A DNA stretch of 19,125 nucleotides. Source: Podila epigama. Lineage: Eukaryota > Mortierellomycota > Mortierellomycetes > Mortierellales > Mortierellaceae. The stretch spans positions 4,122-23,246 of the forward strand of contig JAAAVE010000305.1 in the NCBI GenBank assembly GCA_015679605.1, in the 5' to 3' direction. Positions 10,561 through 19,125 of the stretch are shown piece by piece (within the stretch, counting starts at the first letter, position 1; every line of letters starts with the position of its first letter). The notes below the pieces were generated by a model that was not told the DNA's origin, made no database searches, and saw only the letters and a program-made list of their open reading frames with translations. The position numbers and the translations under genes are program-made.

Positions 10561-10682
10561 TTCTCTTCTCTTTCCCTTTCTCCCACTTCACTTTCTACTT
10601 CTTATTGCATAGGTCCTGTCCGCAATCATAGTGCGCAAGAGCTCCAGCGCACCTTTATATATGAACTTGAGAAGATTTATTC

Positions 10683-10688
10683 AATAAA
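10683..10688 (+). terminator. Orphan AATAAA downstream of the unassigned block
   Basis: AATAAA lies 265 bases before the O-fucosyltransferase-like start and has no recognised plus-strand gene directly upstream. It fits a transcript covering 9940-10680, but the hexamer is common in AT-rich DNA. Confidence 0.25.
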
Positions 10689-10952
10689 GACAATTTGAAA
10701 ACCACACTTGAATTTCATCAATAACGCCAAATACCAGTCAGTGCACTCTCCAATAGACCGAACTGAAGTGGATGCAATGTTACTAACGTCAATGGGGGAA
10801 AATTTAAAACTTACATTCCAATCACAAAAAAAAAGAAAAGGAGTGTACAATTTTTTTTTCTTTTCTTTCGTTTCTTTCCACTCTCCTTTATTTTTTTGTT
10901 CACGCAACACACAACCCACGCTCGAAAACACATTCACGCCCTTTTTGTTCAA

Positions 10953-13260
10953 ATGGCGGTTTTTCTCAATAATAAGCGGATATCGGCATCACCGGATTCT
11001 ATGAGGCAGCCTGACACAAGTATAAGCACAAGTACAAGCATAGGCACGAGCACAAGCATAGGTGTAGGCACAAGCACGAGAAAGACCATGGCTCCTTCAT
11101 CCTCACCAGAGAACCTGTCCACTACAGTGGCCCATAGTCGCAAATCCAATTCTGGGATACAACATCTCGAGGATATCGACAACAACTTGTCTGATACTGA
11201 CACCTTGCACAAAGCTGCTTTCAGTAGCAGGAGGTATCATTGGACAACTACTCGACGATGGCCTGTCATGGCCGGTCTGTTGTTAGCAATGGTCTACCTT
11301 GCTTTGACTCGCCAACGCTCTTATTCTACTCAACCAAGACTCGTTACCAACTTGTCGAAAAGTAATCGACCAGATCTTACATCGATACCCTCGCGGGAAT
11401 ATAAGCCAGGAGAAAAGTTCTTGTTGATGGACTATAGTCCATGGCTCGGATTCAACAACATGAGGTAAACATTTCACAAGAATGCGATAAAAAAAATAAG
11501 ATACCTTGGAGTGTACACCCTGCTAAAAAAAAAACATTACCATTAGGTACATGCTTGAAAGAGGTCTCTTCCTTGCCGATATGCTCAACCGCACATTGGT
11601 CCTACCAACCCATCTACGGATACGACATTGCTCAGATGAAGCCGTCTGCGCTGAGACAGCGACACCTTTGGACTTGACGAGTATCGGCAGGAACCCTCAA
11701 GGGAGTACAATCGCCCTCGACCTTGGTTATTTCATTGACCTTGCACATCTTGCGCAACAGACAAATGGCCGAGTCATTGACTTTGCAAGGTTTATGCAGG
11801 ATGTTATTCAAGTCCCTGAAGGGACAGCCCTCGTGGACAGTCAGTTTGGAGAGCAAGTTGCCTTTTGGCAAAAAGCCATGCGGCAGGATGGGGATGGGGA
11901 AGGAGTTGATTCAGGCTCAGGCATGCAGAAGCGATTCATAGCAAAGGACGAGGATGACGAGGATGACGACGAGGAGGAGGTAGAGGATACTGAAAAGGAT
12001 GAAAGTGGCTCACACAAAAGCCCTGAACGCCACTCTGCCGTATACCGCGACACTCATATCTCCAATAATGGCGGATCTCCATATCAAGGAGACCAAGCGG
12101 TGCTTTCGATGGCTAGGGTCCATCGAGATAGCTGGGACCTGGAGATGGATCCTGAGAAGAGTTTCATCGACAACCTCATTCGCAATGTCCTTGTGGATGA
12201 CCTCACACCGACAGATCCGACACAGCACGAGCCAGCCGAGGATGGTTCTTTTGTGGCCAGACACACGTTTTACGCGTTTGGTGATGTCCGAGGTGGAGGA
12301 CTGGACAGAATCCTAGACTGGTCTGTCGATTTTGTCTATCATCCTGAAGACTTGACTGTTTCGAAAGCACGCTTTCGTGGCACTCCTCGCTTGGACAGCC
12401 AGTCATGTTTCCCACCAGTGGAGGATCCAATGATGAGCCAGCTTCCGTGGGAGGCGCGATTCCCCGCATTCGCAACGTGTCTCATCCAAAACTATGTCGG
12501 TCTCAAGCAGGAGCTAGGGTCCTTGGATTCAACCATTGTCTCTGTCGAGGGACAGTTCCACACTGCGGGATGGATGCCTCTTGTGTACTCGGAAAAAAAG
12601 AGTGCCCTCAGGTATCGTTCCATGGCTGTCAACCATCTCCGTTACACCCCGGCTGTCGAGGAAGCGGCCGAGTACTTGTTGCAAAAGCTCAGGAACAAGA
12701 TGGACCCGTCGCAGCCCTCAACCACACACGGCCTGTTGGATGGACAGGGTGCAGAACCATGGTTCCCACTCTCGATGCATATCCGTCGCGGTGATTTCGT
12801 TACGGACAAGTATGGCTGGCAAAAGTTTGACCAAGAGTGGATGATGTCTCTTGTCAAGTCTGCTGTGGAATCATCATCAACCGCAGCAACAACAGAACCG
12901 GGTTCTCAGGATTCGGATGACGCCAAGGACAAGATGGAGAACCCAGGCACTCTCTTTTATCTAGCGACAGATGAATCCAATTCAGAAACGCTGGACGCGC
13001 TTCAAGCCCTTGGAGCTGTGCTGTTTGAAGACTTGATCGATGATACTTTTGAGGTGCGGTTCGGACACCTCGTTGTTTATGATGACTGGATTGGTCTTGT
13101 TGAGCAGCTCATCTGCACGCGCGCTCAACGGTTTCTTGGTACCATGACCAGCAGCCTCACAAGTGGTATTATCAACCTGCGCGTTGAACGCTACGGACTT
13201 GACAAGAGTGACGATTCAGGATATCTACTTCAAGTCGGTGGACCTCTTCTCCCGACTTGA
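10953..13260 (+). CDS. Type II membrane protein with O-fucosyltransferase-like (GT-B) domain
   Basis: Two exons, 10953-11464 and 11547-13260, joined by an 82-base GT-AG intron that splits an Arg codon, give 741 residues. The N-terminal 100 residues are Ser/Thr-rich and cytosolic by prediction. One hydrophobic segment (about 103-119, after TTTRRW) then suits a Golgi or ER type II anchor. The catalytic-like part begins with SPWLGFNNMRYMLERGLFLA and LNRTLVLP, the start of the O-FucT domain (Pfam PF10250). HIRRGDF at 582-588 matches the motif whose arginine contacts GDP-fucose in protein O-fucosyltransferases. FYLATDE and a C-terminal FLGTMTSSLTSGI segment complete the pattern. The likely donor is GDP-fucose, but donor and acceptor are not proven by sequence. 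An acidic Asp/Glu run (about 305-320) interrupts the domain. The ATG at 10953 is the first in frame after a pyrimidine-rich leader; frame-open sequence upstream has no ATG. Confidence 0.8.
11016..11078 (+). repeat. Hexanucleotide-like repeat encoding Thr-Ser/Ile-Ser/Gly-Thr
   Basis: Imperfect six-base units such as ACAAGC, ATAAGC and ATAGGC, encoding a Ser/Thr/Ile/Gly-rich stretch at residues 22-42 of the O-fucosyltransferase-like protein. The 12-mer AGCACAAGCATA at 11049-11060 recurs exactly at 16889-16900 in an unrelated gene. Confidence 0.8.
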
Positions 13261-13279
13261 CCTGCATTGTCTGCTTTAA

Positions 13280-13285
13280 AATAAA
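13280..13285 (+). terminator. Possible polyadenylation signal of the O-fucosyltransferase-like gene
   Basis: AATAAA begins 20 bases after the stop codon. The next gene starts at 13493, so the transcript should end within about 230 bases of the stop. Confidence 0.5.
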
Positions 13286-13492
13286 CCCTGGCTGCAAATG
13301 ACGTGGGGACGGAAGGGAGAGGCCAGCTTGTTCCTACCGTCACGTGCTTCATTTTGGTCAAAACTGTCAAACGGTCAAATAGATGTCAAAAATGTCAAAT
13401 GCCTAAAAAAAATAACGTCTGGTTTCTCTTCATCCATCACCAACACTGTCACTCTCTCATTCCTTCTAACACTTGCATTACTAGACAATAAA

Positions 13493-14298
13493 ATGTCGTC
13501 AGACCCATGGCCAGAACTCAACAATGATCAGACTGCAACAGGCTCCAGCAATAAACATGAATGGACCCTCAGAACTGAATCAGAATTGCATGTTGAACGC
13601 CTAGGTAAAAAACGAGTGGTGTTCAAAGAAATGAGAAAATCTCTTTTGGGTGGTTATTGGGGTGATGTAGCCCGTCTATCTATTCTTCTAATATGTCATC
13701 CTTTGTCCCCCCCCTTTTTTTTTTTTTGTTCTTGGACAGTATAGAGGCTAAACTCGACAGGATCATGAAAAAGAAGGATCGTACTCCAACATCTAGGGGT
13801 TCTAGAGGTATGAAAGCAATCCTACGTCCTTCCTCTTTTAAGGCTTGTGATTCGACTGAAAACACACTCTTGCTTGCTTTTGTAATAACACGATCCAATG
13901 CTTTTCTCTACAATTGTACCTTTGTAATCCCCCCCTCAGGCAATCCCACGATCGAACCCACGGTATCGGAACCGTTGGACATGGATGCGGAGGAAATTCA
14001 GTCTGGACAGGAAGAGGCGGACGAGGGGCTATGGCTTCTTTGGAATAGCGGTAAAAGAGAAGGACGATCCCATCGACCTACATCATCAGAACTGGACAAG
14101 TACCATTCCACCACTCGGTCTAGTGCTAGCAGGAGTAGTAGTCGTAGTAGACACAGTACCAGCAGCAGGAGCAGCAGCAACAGCAGCAGTGACGAACTAG
14201 ATGTTGAGGATCGCCTTGAACAAGCAAAAGCGAATGCAAAGCATGTGGAAGAATACTACACTAAGGACCACCGGTCATGCTGCTGTATCATTTCATAG
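13493..14298 (+). CDS. Unrecognised small protein with Ras-like Cys-Cys-CaaX C-terminus
   Basis: I do not recognise the family. Proposed exons are 13493-13604, 13745-13807 and 13940-14298, giving 177 residues. The first junction joins VERL to EAKLDR, producing one continuous charged helix (ESELHVERLEAKLDRIMKKKD) of coiled-coil type. The middle is acidic, followed by a Ser/Arg-rich low-complexity tract and a second charged helix (DVEDRLEQAKANAKHVEEYY). The protein ends KDHRSCCCIIS. CIIS is a CaaX box expected to be farnesylated, and the preceding cysteines are palmitoylation candidates; yeast Ras2 ends in the same CCIIS. There is no GTPase domain, so this is a lipid-anchored peripheral protein of unknown role. 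The second intron (132 bases) is frame-preserving and free of stops. An in-frame ATG at 13298 could add 65 residues but lies only 38 bases after the upstream stop. A Ggamma-like or SNARE-like identity was considered and is not supported. Confidence 0.65.
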
Positions 14299-14622
14299 TG
14301 GAGAAAAGGATATATATGACACGCAAACCAATAAAAGTACTATTTCGATACCCTCCCTTTGTTTTTCTTTTTTTTTTTTTTCTCTATCTCTCGTTCCTCC
14401 AATGTACTTTTCTGGTTGCATTTTCAACATAGTCATGATTGCCATCAAATATACATAAATTGATATTTATATTTATATTTATACAACCATGTTGTGCCAT
14501 GGTTCATTTGTGTGGGGCCCCTTGGAGAGGAAGAGAAAGGTATTCTAGATTAACGCGTAAAGAAGAGTAAAAAAGAAAGAAAGAAAAGAGAGAAAAAGAA
14601 AAAACAGTACTAGAAATCTTTA
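14299..14622. other. Convergent spacer between the CaaX-protein gene and the BEM46-type gene
   Basis: The region has AATAAA at 14330-14335, 32 bases after the CaaX-protein stop and a plausible polyadenylation signal for it. It also contains a T run, a short ATTTAT array at 14462-14482, and a purine-rich GAAA stretch at 14560-14602. No gene is seen. Confidence 0.6.
14462..14482. repeat. Short ATTTAT hexanucleotide array
   Basis: About three and a half ATTTAT-type units in the convergent spacer. The repeat is AT only and noncoding. Confidence 0.8.
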
Positions 14623-16154
14623 TCATTCCTTTTTACCCATGATGCCATCTAGGAATTCCTTGATCGCCTCAAAGTAGCCTGGCTTTAGACATGTGTCATT
14701 ATGGGTACCATCTGCAAACTCCTTCCATACCACCTTGCCCGTGGTGCTTGTCAGCTGCCGAAGCTGTTCCATGTGTGCTGGTGGCACCAGTTCATCCTTG
14801 CGCCCAGAGAGAAACAGTACTGGAAGTCGTGTAATCTGTTGGATCATGCTTTCCGAGTTCCAAATCTGATGACACAAGAATGCAACCTTGCTAATCATGG
14901 GTAGGACGTGTGGGATGACCTTTGGCTGTTTGTTGTTTAATGTTGTTGTTTATGTTGTTGTGGAGTAGGAGAAAGGAAAAAGGAAAAGGGCAGATAAGAG
15001 TGCCATGGTGAGTAATCTTGCATTACGTTCATAATCGTATTGTAAAAAACCACAAAGATGTCAAAAAGGAAAGAAAAAAAAACTGGGAGCCCCTCACTTT
15101 ACCAAACTCAAGAAAGTGTTTTCGACAATCAAGCCTGAAAACTTTTCTTCGTTCCTTGCGACAATGTCAATTGATACAGCGCCTCCGATGGACTGTCCAT
15201 AGGCAACCAGTTTTGTGTCCGAGATGACGGGGTGTTCCTTGATATAATCCAATGCGGTCTTGAAAAGGAGAGATAAATGTACAAGAGATATTGAAAATGT
15301 CAGCTTATCATCTTTGTTACTATGCTTGGGCTTGGTTTTTTTTCTTTCTTCGTTGTCTAGACAAAGGACGTTGGTACCTGAGCATCTGTCCTGAGACCCT
15401 TTTCTGATGGGCTACCTTCACTCAAGCCATATCTAAAACGTAAAGTGCAAACAAAAAAGATATAAACGTCAGGAACTCCATTTTTCGCGTCAATGTGATA
15501 AGAGAAAGGAGGCCTGCATGCCGACGATCTTTTTTTTTTTTTTCACGATGCAAATGCTCTATTCTTGTTTTTTTACCCGCGATAAGATAACATAAAGACA
15601 TTGCATCCGAATTGCTTGTGAAAGACATCCGCAATCGAGAGACGATGGCCCATGTTTCCAGCATTGGCCTAAGAATATGAAACGAGTTTGCGATTTTCTT
15701 TCTTGGTCAATAACATGAAGAAAACATTGATGGATGACTGAGAAGGAGAAAGTAAAATAAACACTCGCATATTACATGAAGGTAGAAGATGGTGGGACTT
15801 TGACGGGCAACTGTATCATCCCTGTGCCTGATCAGGTACGCGCGGATCTTGACCTTGTCCGGCGTGACCAATGTTAAATCTTCGTATGGAAGTCCATAAT
15901 GCGATGGTTTAGCAACCTATAAAGTTTAAAGTTATCATGATTGTTATGAACGAGGAACAAGAACTGTGTGTGTGTGTGTGTGGTGTTATGTATGTGTGAA
16001 TATATTGAGTTACATGTTTCCTGGACCCTTCTGGAAAGTTTGCTGGGTAAATGATTTCGCATTGATAGTGGTAAAGCAATGCACCTCCGCTGAGGATGGC
16101 AACAACTGCAGCTGCCAATGAGTATGTCAGATAGGAGGGTAGGAACTGTGTCAT
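14623..16154 (-). CDS. BEM46/ABHD13-family alpha/beta hydrolase
   Basis: Serine hydrolase-fold protein anchored by one N-terminal membrane helix (about residues 10-28). Exons on the minus strand: 16154-16014, 15916-15776, 15668-15577, 15432-15378, 15258-15103 and 14925-14623. All introns are GT-AG, giving 295 residues, the usual length for this family. Family blocks are FGLPYED-like HYGLPYEDLTL, the oxyanion-hole segment HANAGNMGHR, SYRGYGLSEGSPSEKGL, the nucleophile elbow GQSIGG (Ser166), ENTFLSL, FLCHQIWNSE, SGRKDELVP (Asp239) and GTHNDTC (His270). The triad is complete, so an active enzyme is expected. The family's substrate is not established; fungal members have been linked to cell polarity and membrane or ER localisation. 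A TG dinucleotide repeat lies in the first intron. The gene diverges from the TMEM70-like gene and converges with the CaaX-protein gene. The start at 16154 leads directly into the anchor helix. Confidence 0.92.
15965..15982. repeat. TG dinucleotide microsatellite in hydrolase intron 1
   Basis: Nine TG units within the 97-base first intron of the BEM46-type gene. Confidence 0.9.
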
Positions 16155-16708
16155 TGTATACCGTGTTTTTTATGAATGAAATGGGACAGAAGAGATGATG
16201 TGAAAAAAAGGGAACAAGACAAGTCGGAGAATGCTGTTTAAACAATTGTATGCAAATGTCGTGTGAACGTGTGGGGTAAGAGCGCAAGAAGGAAAAAAAA
16301 AAAGAGCGAGGGAAGGAGTGCTCAGCTTTGGTTAGATGGCAGTTCAGTTGATGGATGGTGGATGGTTACAAAACAGCAAAAAGGGAGGCTGTTTTTGCTA
16401 GCACGAGTTGATCATGGTTGTGATGGATGAGAGAGAAAAGTGGAGATGGATGGAAGAGTCGTTTCTCTTTTTTTGTGCTCTTCCGGACAGGGCGACTACG
16501 ACGGACTTTTGATCGATCAATCGAATTCATTCCTTCCTTCCTTCATTCCTTCATTCCTTCACTCACTCATTCACTCAATCAACCAACCATTCTTTGATAG
16601 ATCCGAATCTCTTTGTGGATCTAAAAGAAAACGTCGCGACGGAACAACGCACCTGCACATAAACCTCATCAGGTCAAAGACGTAACAAAGAAACACACAT
16701 TCATACTC
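16155..16708. promoter_or_regulatory. Divergent promoter region between the hydrolase and TMEM70-like genes
   Basis: The start codons are 554 bases apart on opposite strands, so both promoters should lie here. It holds poly-A runs near 16290-16305, a GATCGATCAATCGA stretch at about 16511-16524, and a long CCTT/CATTC microsatellite. I see no convincing TATA box and no gene. Confidence 0.6.
16526..16588. repeat. CCTT / CATTC / CACT interrupted microsatellite
   Basis: Tetranucleotide CCTT units grade into CATTCCTT and then CACTCATT units, strictly pyrimidine-rich on the plus strand. The repeat lies 120-180 bases upstream of the TMEM70-like start, where fungal leaders are often pyrimidine-rich. 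Confidence 0.85.
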
Positions 16709-17909
16709 ATGCAATCTCACACTCAATCCTTGATCTTGTCATCAGTGCGCGGCTGGACGAGTCGATGTGCTCTTGGCAACCGATCATTCACAAGAAGCAC
16801 TGTGTTGTCCTTGGCAAAGAACAATAACAACACCAGACACCGCACAGGACGGACACATGTAGGCACAACAAACACGGGCAATAACACAAGCACAAGCATA
16901 AGCACAGGTTCAGGCACAAGCACAAGCAAAGCAAAAAGTCCAACAAGAACATCCTCGGTTGCCACCAATCATGCCAACACACCGTCATCAACAACAACAA
17001 CATCTTCAAGACAACACATTAGGAACCCTTTTGCTGCCCCAGCAAACTCGGTCTTGGCATATGTTGGTCCATACGCGACAACGCTCAGTCAGGGCAAGAG
17101 CGTGGCCTTTGTGTTTGGGGCATGTGGTGTGATCGCCGTACCTTCCACCATCTTTCTTGGCAACACAGAATATGTCATGGCCATCATGGGTAATTGAACA
17201 AAAAACATTCACATTTATATCTCTTGAAAGTGAACAAGGAATTATCGTTGAAGTGTCATTCATTTGTTTTTGTCCCTGACTAATCGCTTTCACACCTTCA
17301 TTCTCGGACCCCACGCTCACACTCACGCGTATTCCCTCACATAATCAACACACATTCATACATACTCATACACATGTACAACACACTCAACAACATAACA
17401 AACACAACAACACAACAACAACAACAACAACAAACACGAAACAAACAGCTGGGGTAGCGTCGCTCTCTCCATCCTTACTCCTCCACATGCTCTTCAAAAA
17501 CGACGTGACCAAGATCCACGTGCAGGGTGCTGTGTCTCCCAAAACCCCAGCCGCTGTCAAGGTCTCGGCTACGGATGCACTCAAGTTGACCTTTGAAAAA
17601 GTGTCTTGGCGCGGAGCCGCACTCCAGTCCCAGGTCCTCTCCAGTGACCTCTTTGTCCAATCCGAGACGGATAAAACTGTCACCTGGACGACCACCAAGG
17701 CCACCAAGGCCACCAAGGTCTCGTCATCGTCGTCGACATCGTCAGCCTCGACACGGTCGTCCACACATTTGTCAGGCCCATCGCATAAGGAGACCTACCG
17801 TATCAACAAGATTATGATGCTAAGCAACCCTAGTTTCTCGTTTGTCATGGATCAAATCGAGCATCAATCTCGACTGTCCACCGGCAAGTTTCTTCAAAAG
17901 AAGGAATAA
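16709..17909 (+). CDS. TMEM70/TMEM186/TMEM223-family mitochondrial inner-membrane protein
   Basis: Two exons, 16709-17189 and 17449-17909, give 313 residues across a 259-base GT-AG intron. The first 30 residues are rich in Ser and Arg with no acidic residue, like a mitochondrial targeting peptide. A Thr/Ser/Asn-rich low-complexity stretch follows (about 40-100). The family part begins AYVGPYATTLSQGKSVAF, then two membrane segments (about 131-150 and 155-175) separated by a short GNTE loop. It continues SPSLLLHMLFKNDVTKIHV, mirroring the proline and leucine-histidine pattern after the second helix in TMEM70. The matrix-side C-terminal domain contains a Ser/Thr-rich insert. Animal members assist assembly of complex I or ATP synthase, so a similar respiratory assembly role is likely but inferred. 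The low-complexity stretch uses the same hexamer units as the O-fucosyltransferase-like gene. Which family member it corresponds to cannot be decided by eye. Confidence 0.72.
16886..16927 (+). repeat. ACAAGC-type hexanucleotide repeat in the TMEM70-like gene
   Basis: Units such as ACAAGC, ATAAGC and ACAGGT encode Thr-Ser/Ile-Ser/Thr-Gly at residues 60-73. It is the same unit type and reading frame as the repeat at 11016-11078. Confidence 0.8.
17401..17436. repeat. CAA trinucleotide tract beside the TMEM70-like splice acceptor
   Basis: About nine ACA/CAA units end 12 bases before the acceptor AG at 17447-17448. The usual polypyrimidine stretch is therefore absent at this acceptor. The tract is purine-and-C only. 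Confidence 0.85.
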
Positions 17910-19125
17910 GTTGTTAAATCTCTCATTTTAGAAATGTACCTATTTTTGTTTCTGTGCATTCGCGAGTATGTGTAAGTTACAAGATATCTGCTCATGTCAA
18001 AAGAATTAATGGTTTGGATGGCACGATATACACACATGTGCAGGCCACTCCCTTACTATTATTCTAGCTAAAAAAAAAAAAAAAAGGACTATGAATGGTC
18101 TGTGCTCCCTTTTTGCCTCAAGCTGCATCTTTGACCACAGCTCATGGACCGATAATGCAAACTATTCACTTGTTGTCATCAGTACAAAAAGAAAAGGGCA
18201 CAAGATGCCAGAGCTTCTCTTGATGGGCTTTCTGAATCCAACGCTCTTGACGCGTCCGTTGGTTCTTGCAAAAGGCCGAGGCGAAAGCAACAGCCAACTC
18301 CTGACTCTCTCTCTCTTTTTACTCACTCACACACACGAACACGTAATAGACATTTGGGCTCATTATCATCTTGGTGTTCGATGTTTTGCTTTTTCTGCGA
18401 AATGACGGCTCTATCACTCCTATGCAAAAAAAAAGCTACTACGACTAACTCTGCTTTTGTCTGCTTTGTCATCCTTGTCCTCACAAAAAGGCGTTTGTCT
18501 CCTGTCTCCTCAATGTGCCTTCGTTGCTTAAAGAAAAAAAAAATGTGGTGTGTTGTAGAGAGCAAAAAGACACGAGTGCTCACATACTACGCTTTTTTTT
18601 TTTTACTATCCATTTTTTCTCCTTGACACCAGTTGTTGGAAAAGCCCGATGCTGCCAAATGCTTTGTCAAACTAACGATTTTTTCAACTCCTTCGTGTTT
18701 CTCTCTTGACCTTGGTCAATTACGATTTCATGTGCAATTGAAATAACAAGGGGGGGAAAAGACAAGACAAGAAATGTGAGAAGTTACACTCCTTGGGAAA
18801 CTAAGGACATTTTGGATTGAATTGGTTTTATATATGCATCTTTTAAACCTTGTCGTTGTGTGCCTTGTTGAAAGTTTGCGCTCTGTTGTCAAGATAATAA
18901 TGAGATGGCAAAAGAGAGAGAGAGAGAGAAAAGGAGTGAAGGGGATGAAAGACATAGTCTTCCCCCCCCTGAAAGACAAGGAAAAAAAAACGGTAGGTTA
19001 CATAAGAGGATAGAAGGATAGATCTGCGCTTCAAGGGGGATTTTCGCGAAAAAGAAAAAAAGAAGGAAAGAAAGAAAAAAAGGGTGAAAAAAGCATGTGT
19101 GCATGCATCCATGGTTGTTTTTTTT
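17910..19125. other. Intergenic region, no gene recognised
   Basis: After the TMEM70-like stop the sequence is AT-rich with A and T homopolymers at 18070-18085, 18531-18541 and 18592-18604. It also has a GA microsatellite at 18913-18928 and purine-rich DNA at the right end. Open frames are short and low in complexity on both strands. No AATAAA directly follows the stop at 17909. I see nothing assignable. Confidence 0.55.
18913..18928. repeat. GA dinucleotide microsatellite
   Basis: Eight AG/GA units within a purine-rich stretch. It accounts for the Ser/Leu/Phe-rich open frames on the opposite strand. Confidence 0.9.

Larger units (their letters stand above)
8482..10952. other. Long intergenic region with no confidently recognised gene
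   Basis: The stretch contains the ALG8 3' end, then mostly pyrimidine-rich low-complexity DNA from 8480 to 9940. This includes a CACGTG at 8842-8847, a run of 13 C at 9480-9492, and an AT pentanucleotide array at 9713-9762. A GC-balanced block follows at about 9940-10560, then AT-rich sequence leading to the O-fucosyltransferase-like start. Open frames here have biased composition or no family signature I recognise. No tRNA, 5S rRNA or spliceosomal RNA pattern was found by eye. An AATAAA at 10683-10688 could end a plus-strand transcript. Confidence 0.6.

Noticed and set aside
6252-13260. A glycosylation gene cluster formed by ALG8 and the O-fucosyltransferase-like gene
   Set aside because: Only two genes are involved, separated by 2.5 kb and acting at different steps. 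The other neighbours are unrelated.
13298-13492. Upstream in-frame ATG for the CaaX-protein gene
   Set aside because: It lies only 38 bases after the O-fucosyltransferase-like stop, overlapping the expected 3' UTR, and the added residues have no recognisable feature.
18728-19112. Hydrophobic minus-strand open frames near the right end
   Set aside because: They arise from GA and poly-A tracts read on the opposite strand and have Phe/Leu/Ser bias without a domain.

Overview
The window looks like nuclear DNA from a filamentous, early-diverging fungus. The genes are split by many short GT-AG introns of about 75-260 nt, often with poly-T or poly-A runs. Exons are GC-balanced, spacers are AT- and pyrimidine-rich and full of microsatellites, and gene order mixes both strands. 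A Mortierellaceae-like source is my best guess: a BK-type potassium channel and a Dam1/DASH subunit occur together with ordinary secretory-pathway genes. That placement is inference and no species can be named from the sequence.

Layout. (1) 5-4645 (+): 3' part of a Slo/BK-type potassium channel, eight exons visible, 5' end outside the window. (2) 4887-5928 (-): a Dad3-like DASH kinetochore subunit, three exons, with a long glutamine-rich C-terminal tail; it converges on the channel gene. (3) 6252-8481 (+): ALG8, the ER glucosyltransferase of N-glycan precursor assembly, six exons, carrying an apparent one-base frameshift near 7775; it is divergent from the Dad3 gene. (4) 8482-10952: a 2.5 kb spacer with homopolymers and microsatellites and, at about 9940-10560, a GC-balanced block with short hairpins and a repeated 14-mer that I cannot assign. 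(5) 10953-13260 (+): a type II membrane protein with an O-fucosyltransferase-like domain. (6) 13493-14298 (+): an unrecognised small protein of about 177 aa ending in a Ras-like Cys-Cys-CaaX tail. (7) 14623-16154 (-): a BEM46/ABHD13-type alpha/beta hydrolase, six exons, complete catalytic triad. (8) 16709-17909 (+): a TMEM70/TMEM186/TMEM223-type mitochondrial inner-membrane protein, divergent from the hydrolase. (9) 17910-19125: no gene recognised.

The genes do not form a pathway cluster. ALG8 and the O-fucosyltransferase-like protein both belong to secretory-pathway glycosylation, but adjacency in a fungal genome is weak evidence of a link. The points most worth checking are the Ras-like CaaX protein and its frame-preserving intron, the channel with an arginine-poor S4 region and no recognisable calcium bowl, the glutamine-rich extension on a normally tiny DASH subunit, the ALG8 frameshift, and the unassigned block at 9940-10560. 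I see no convincing new multi-gene system.
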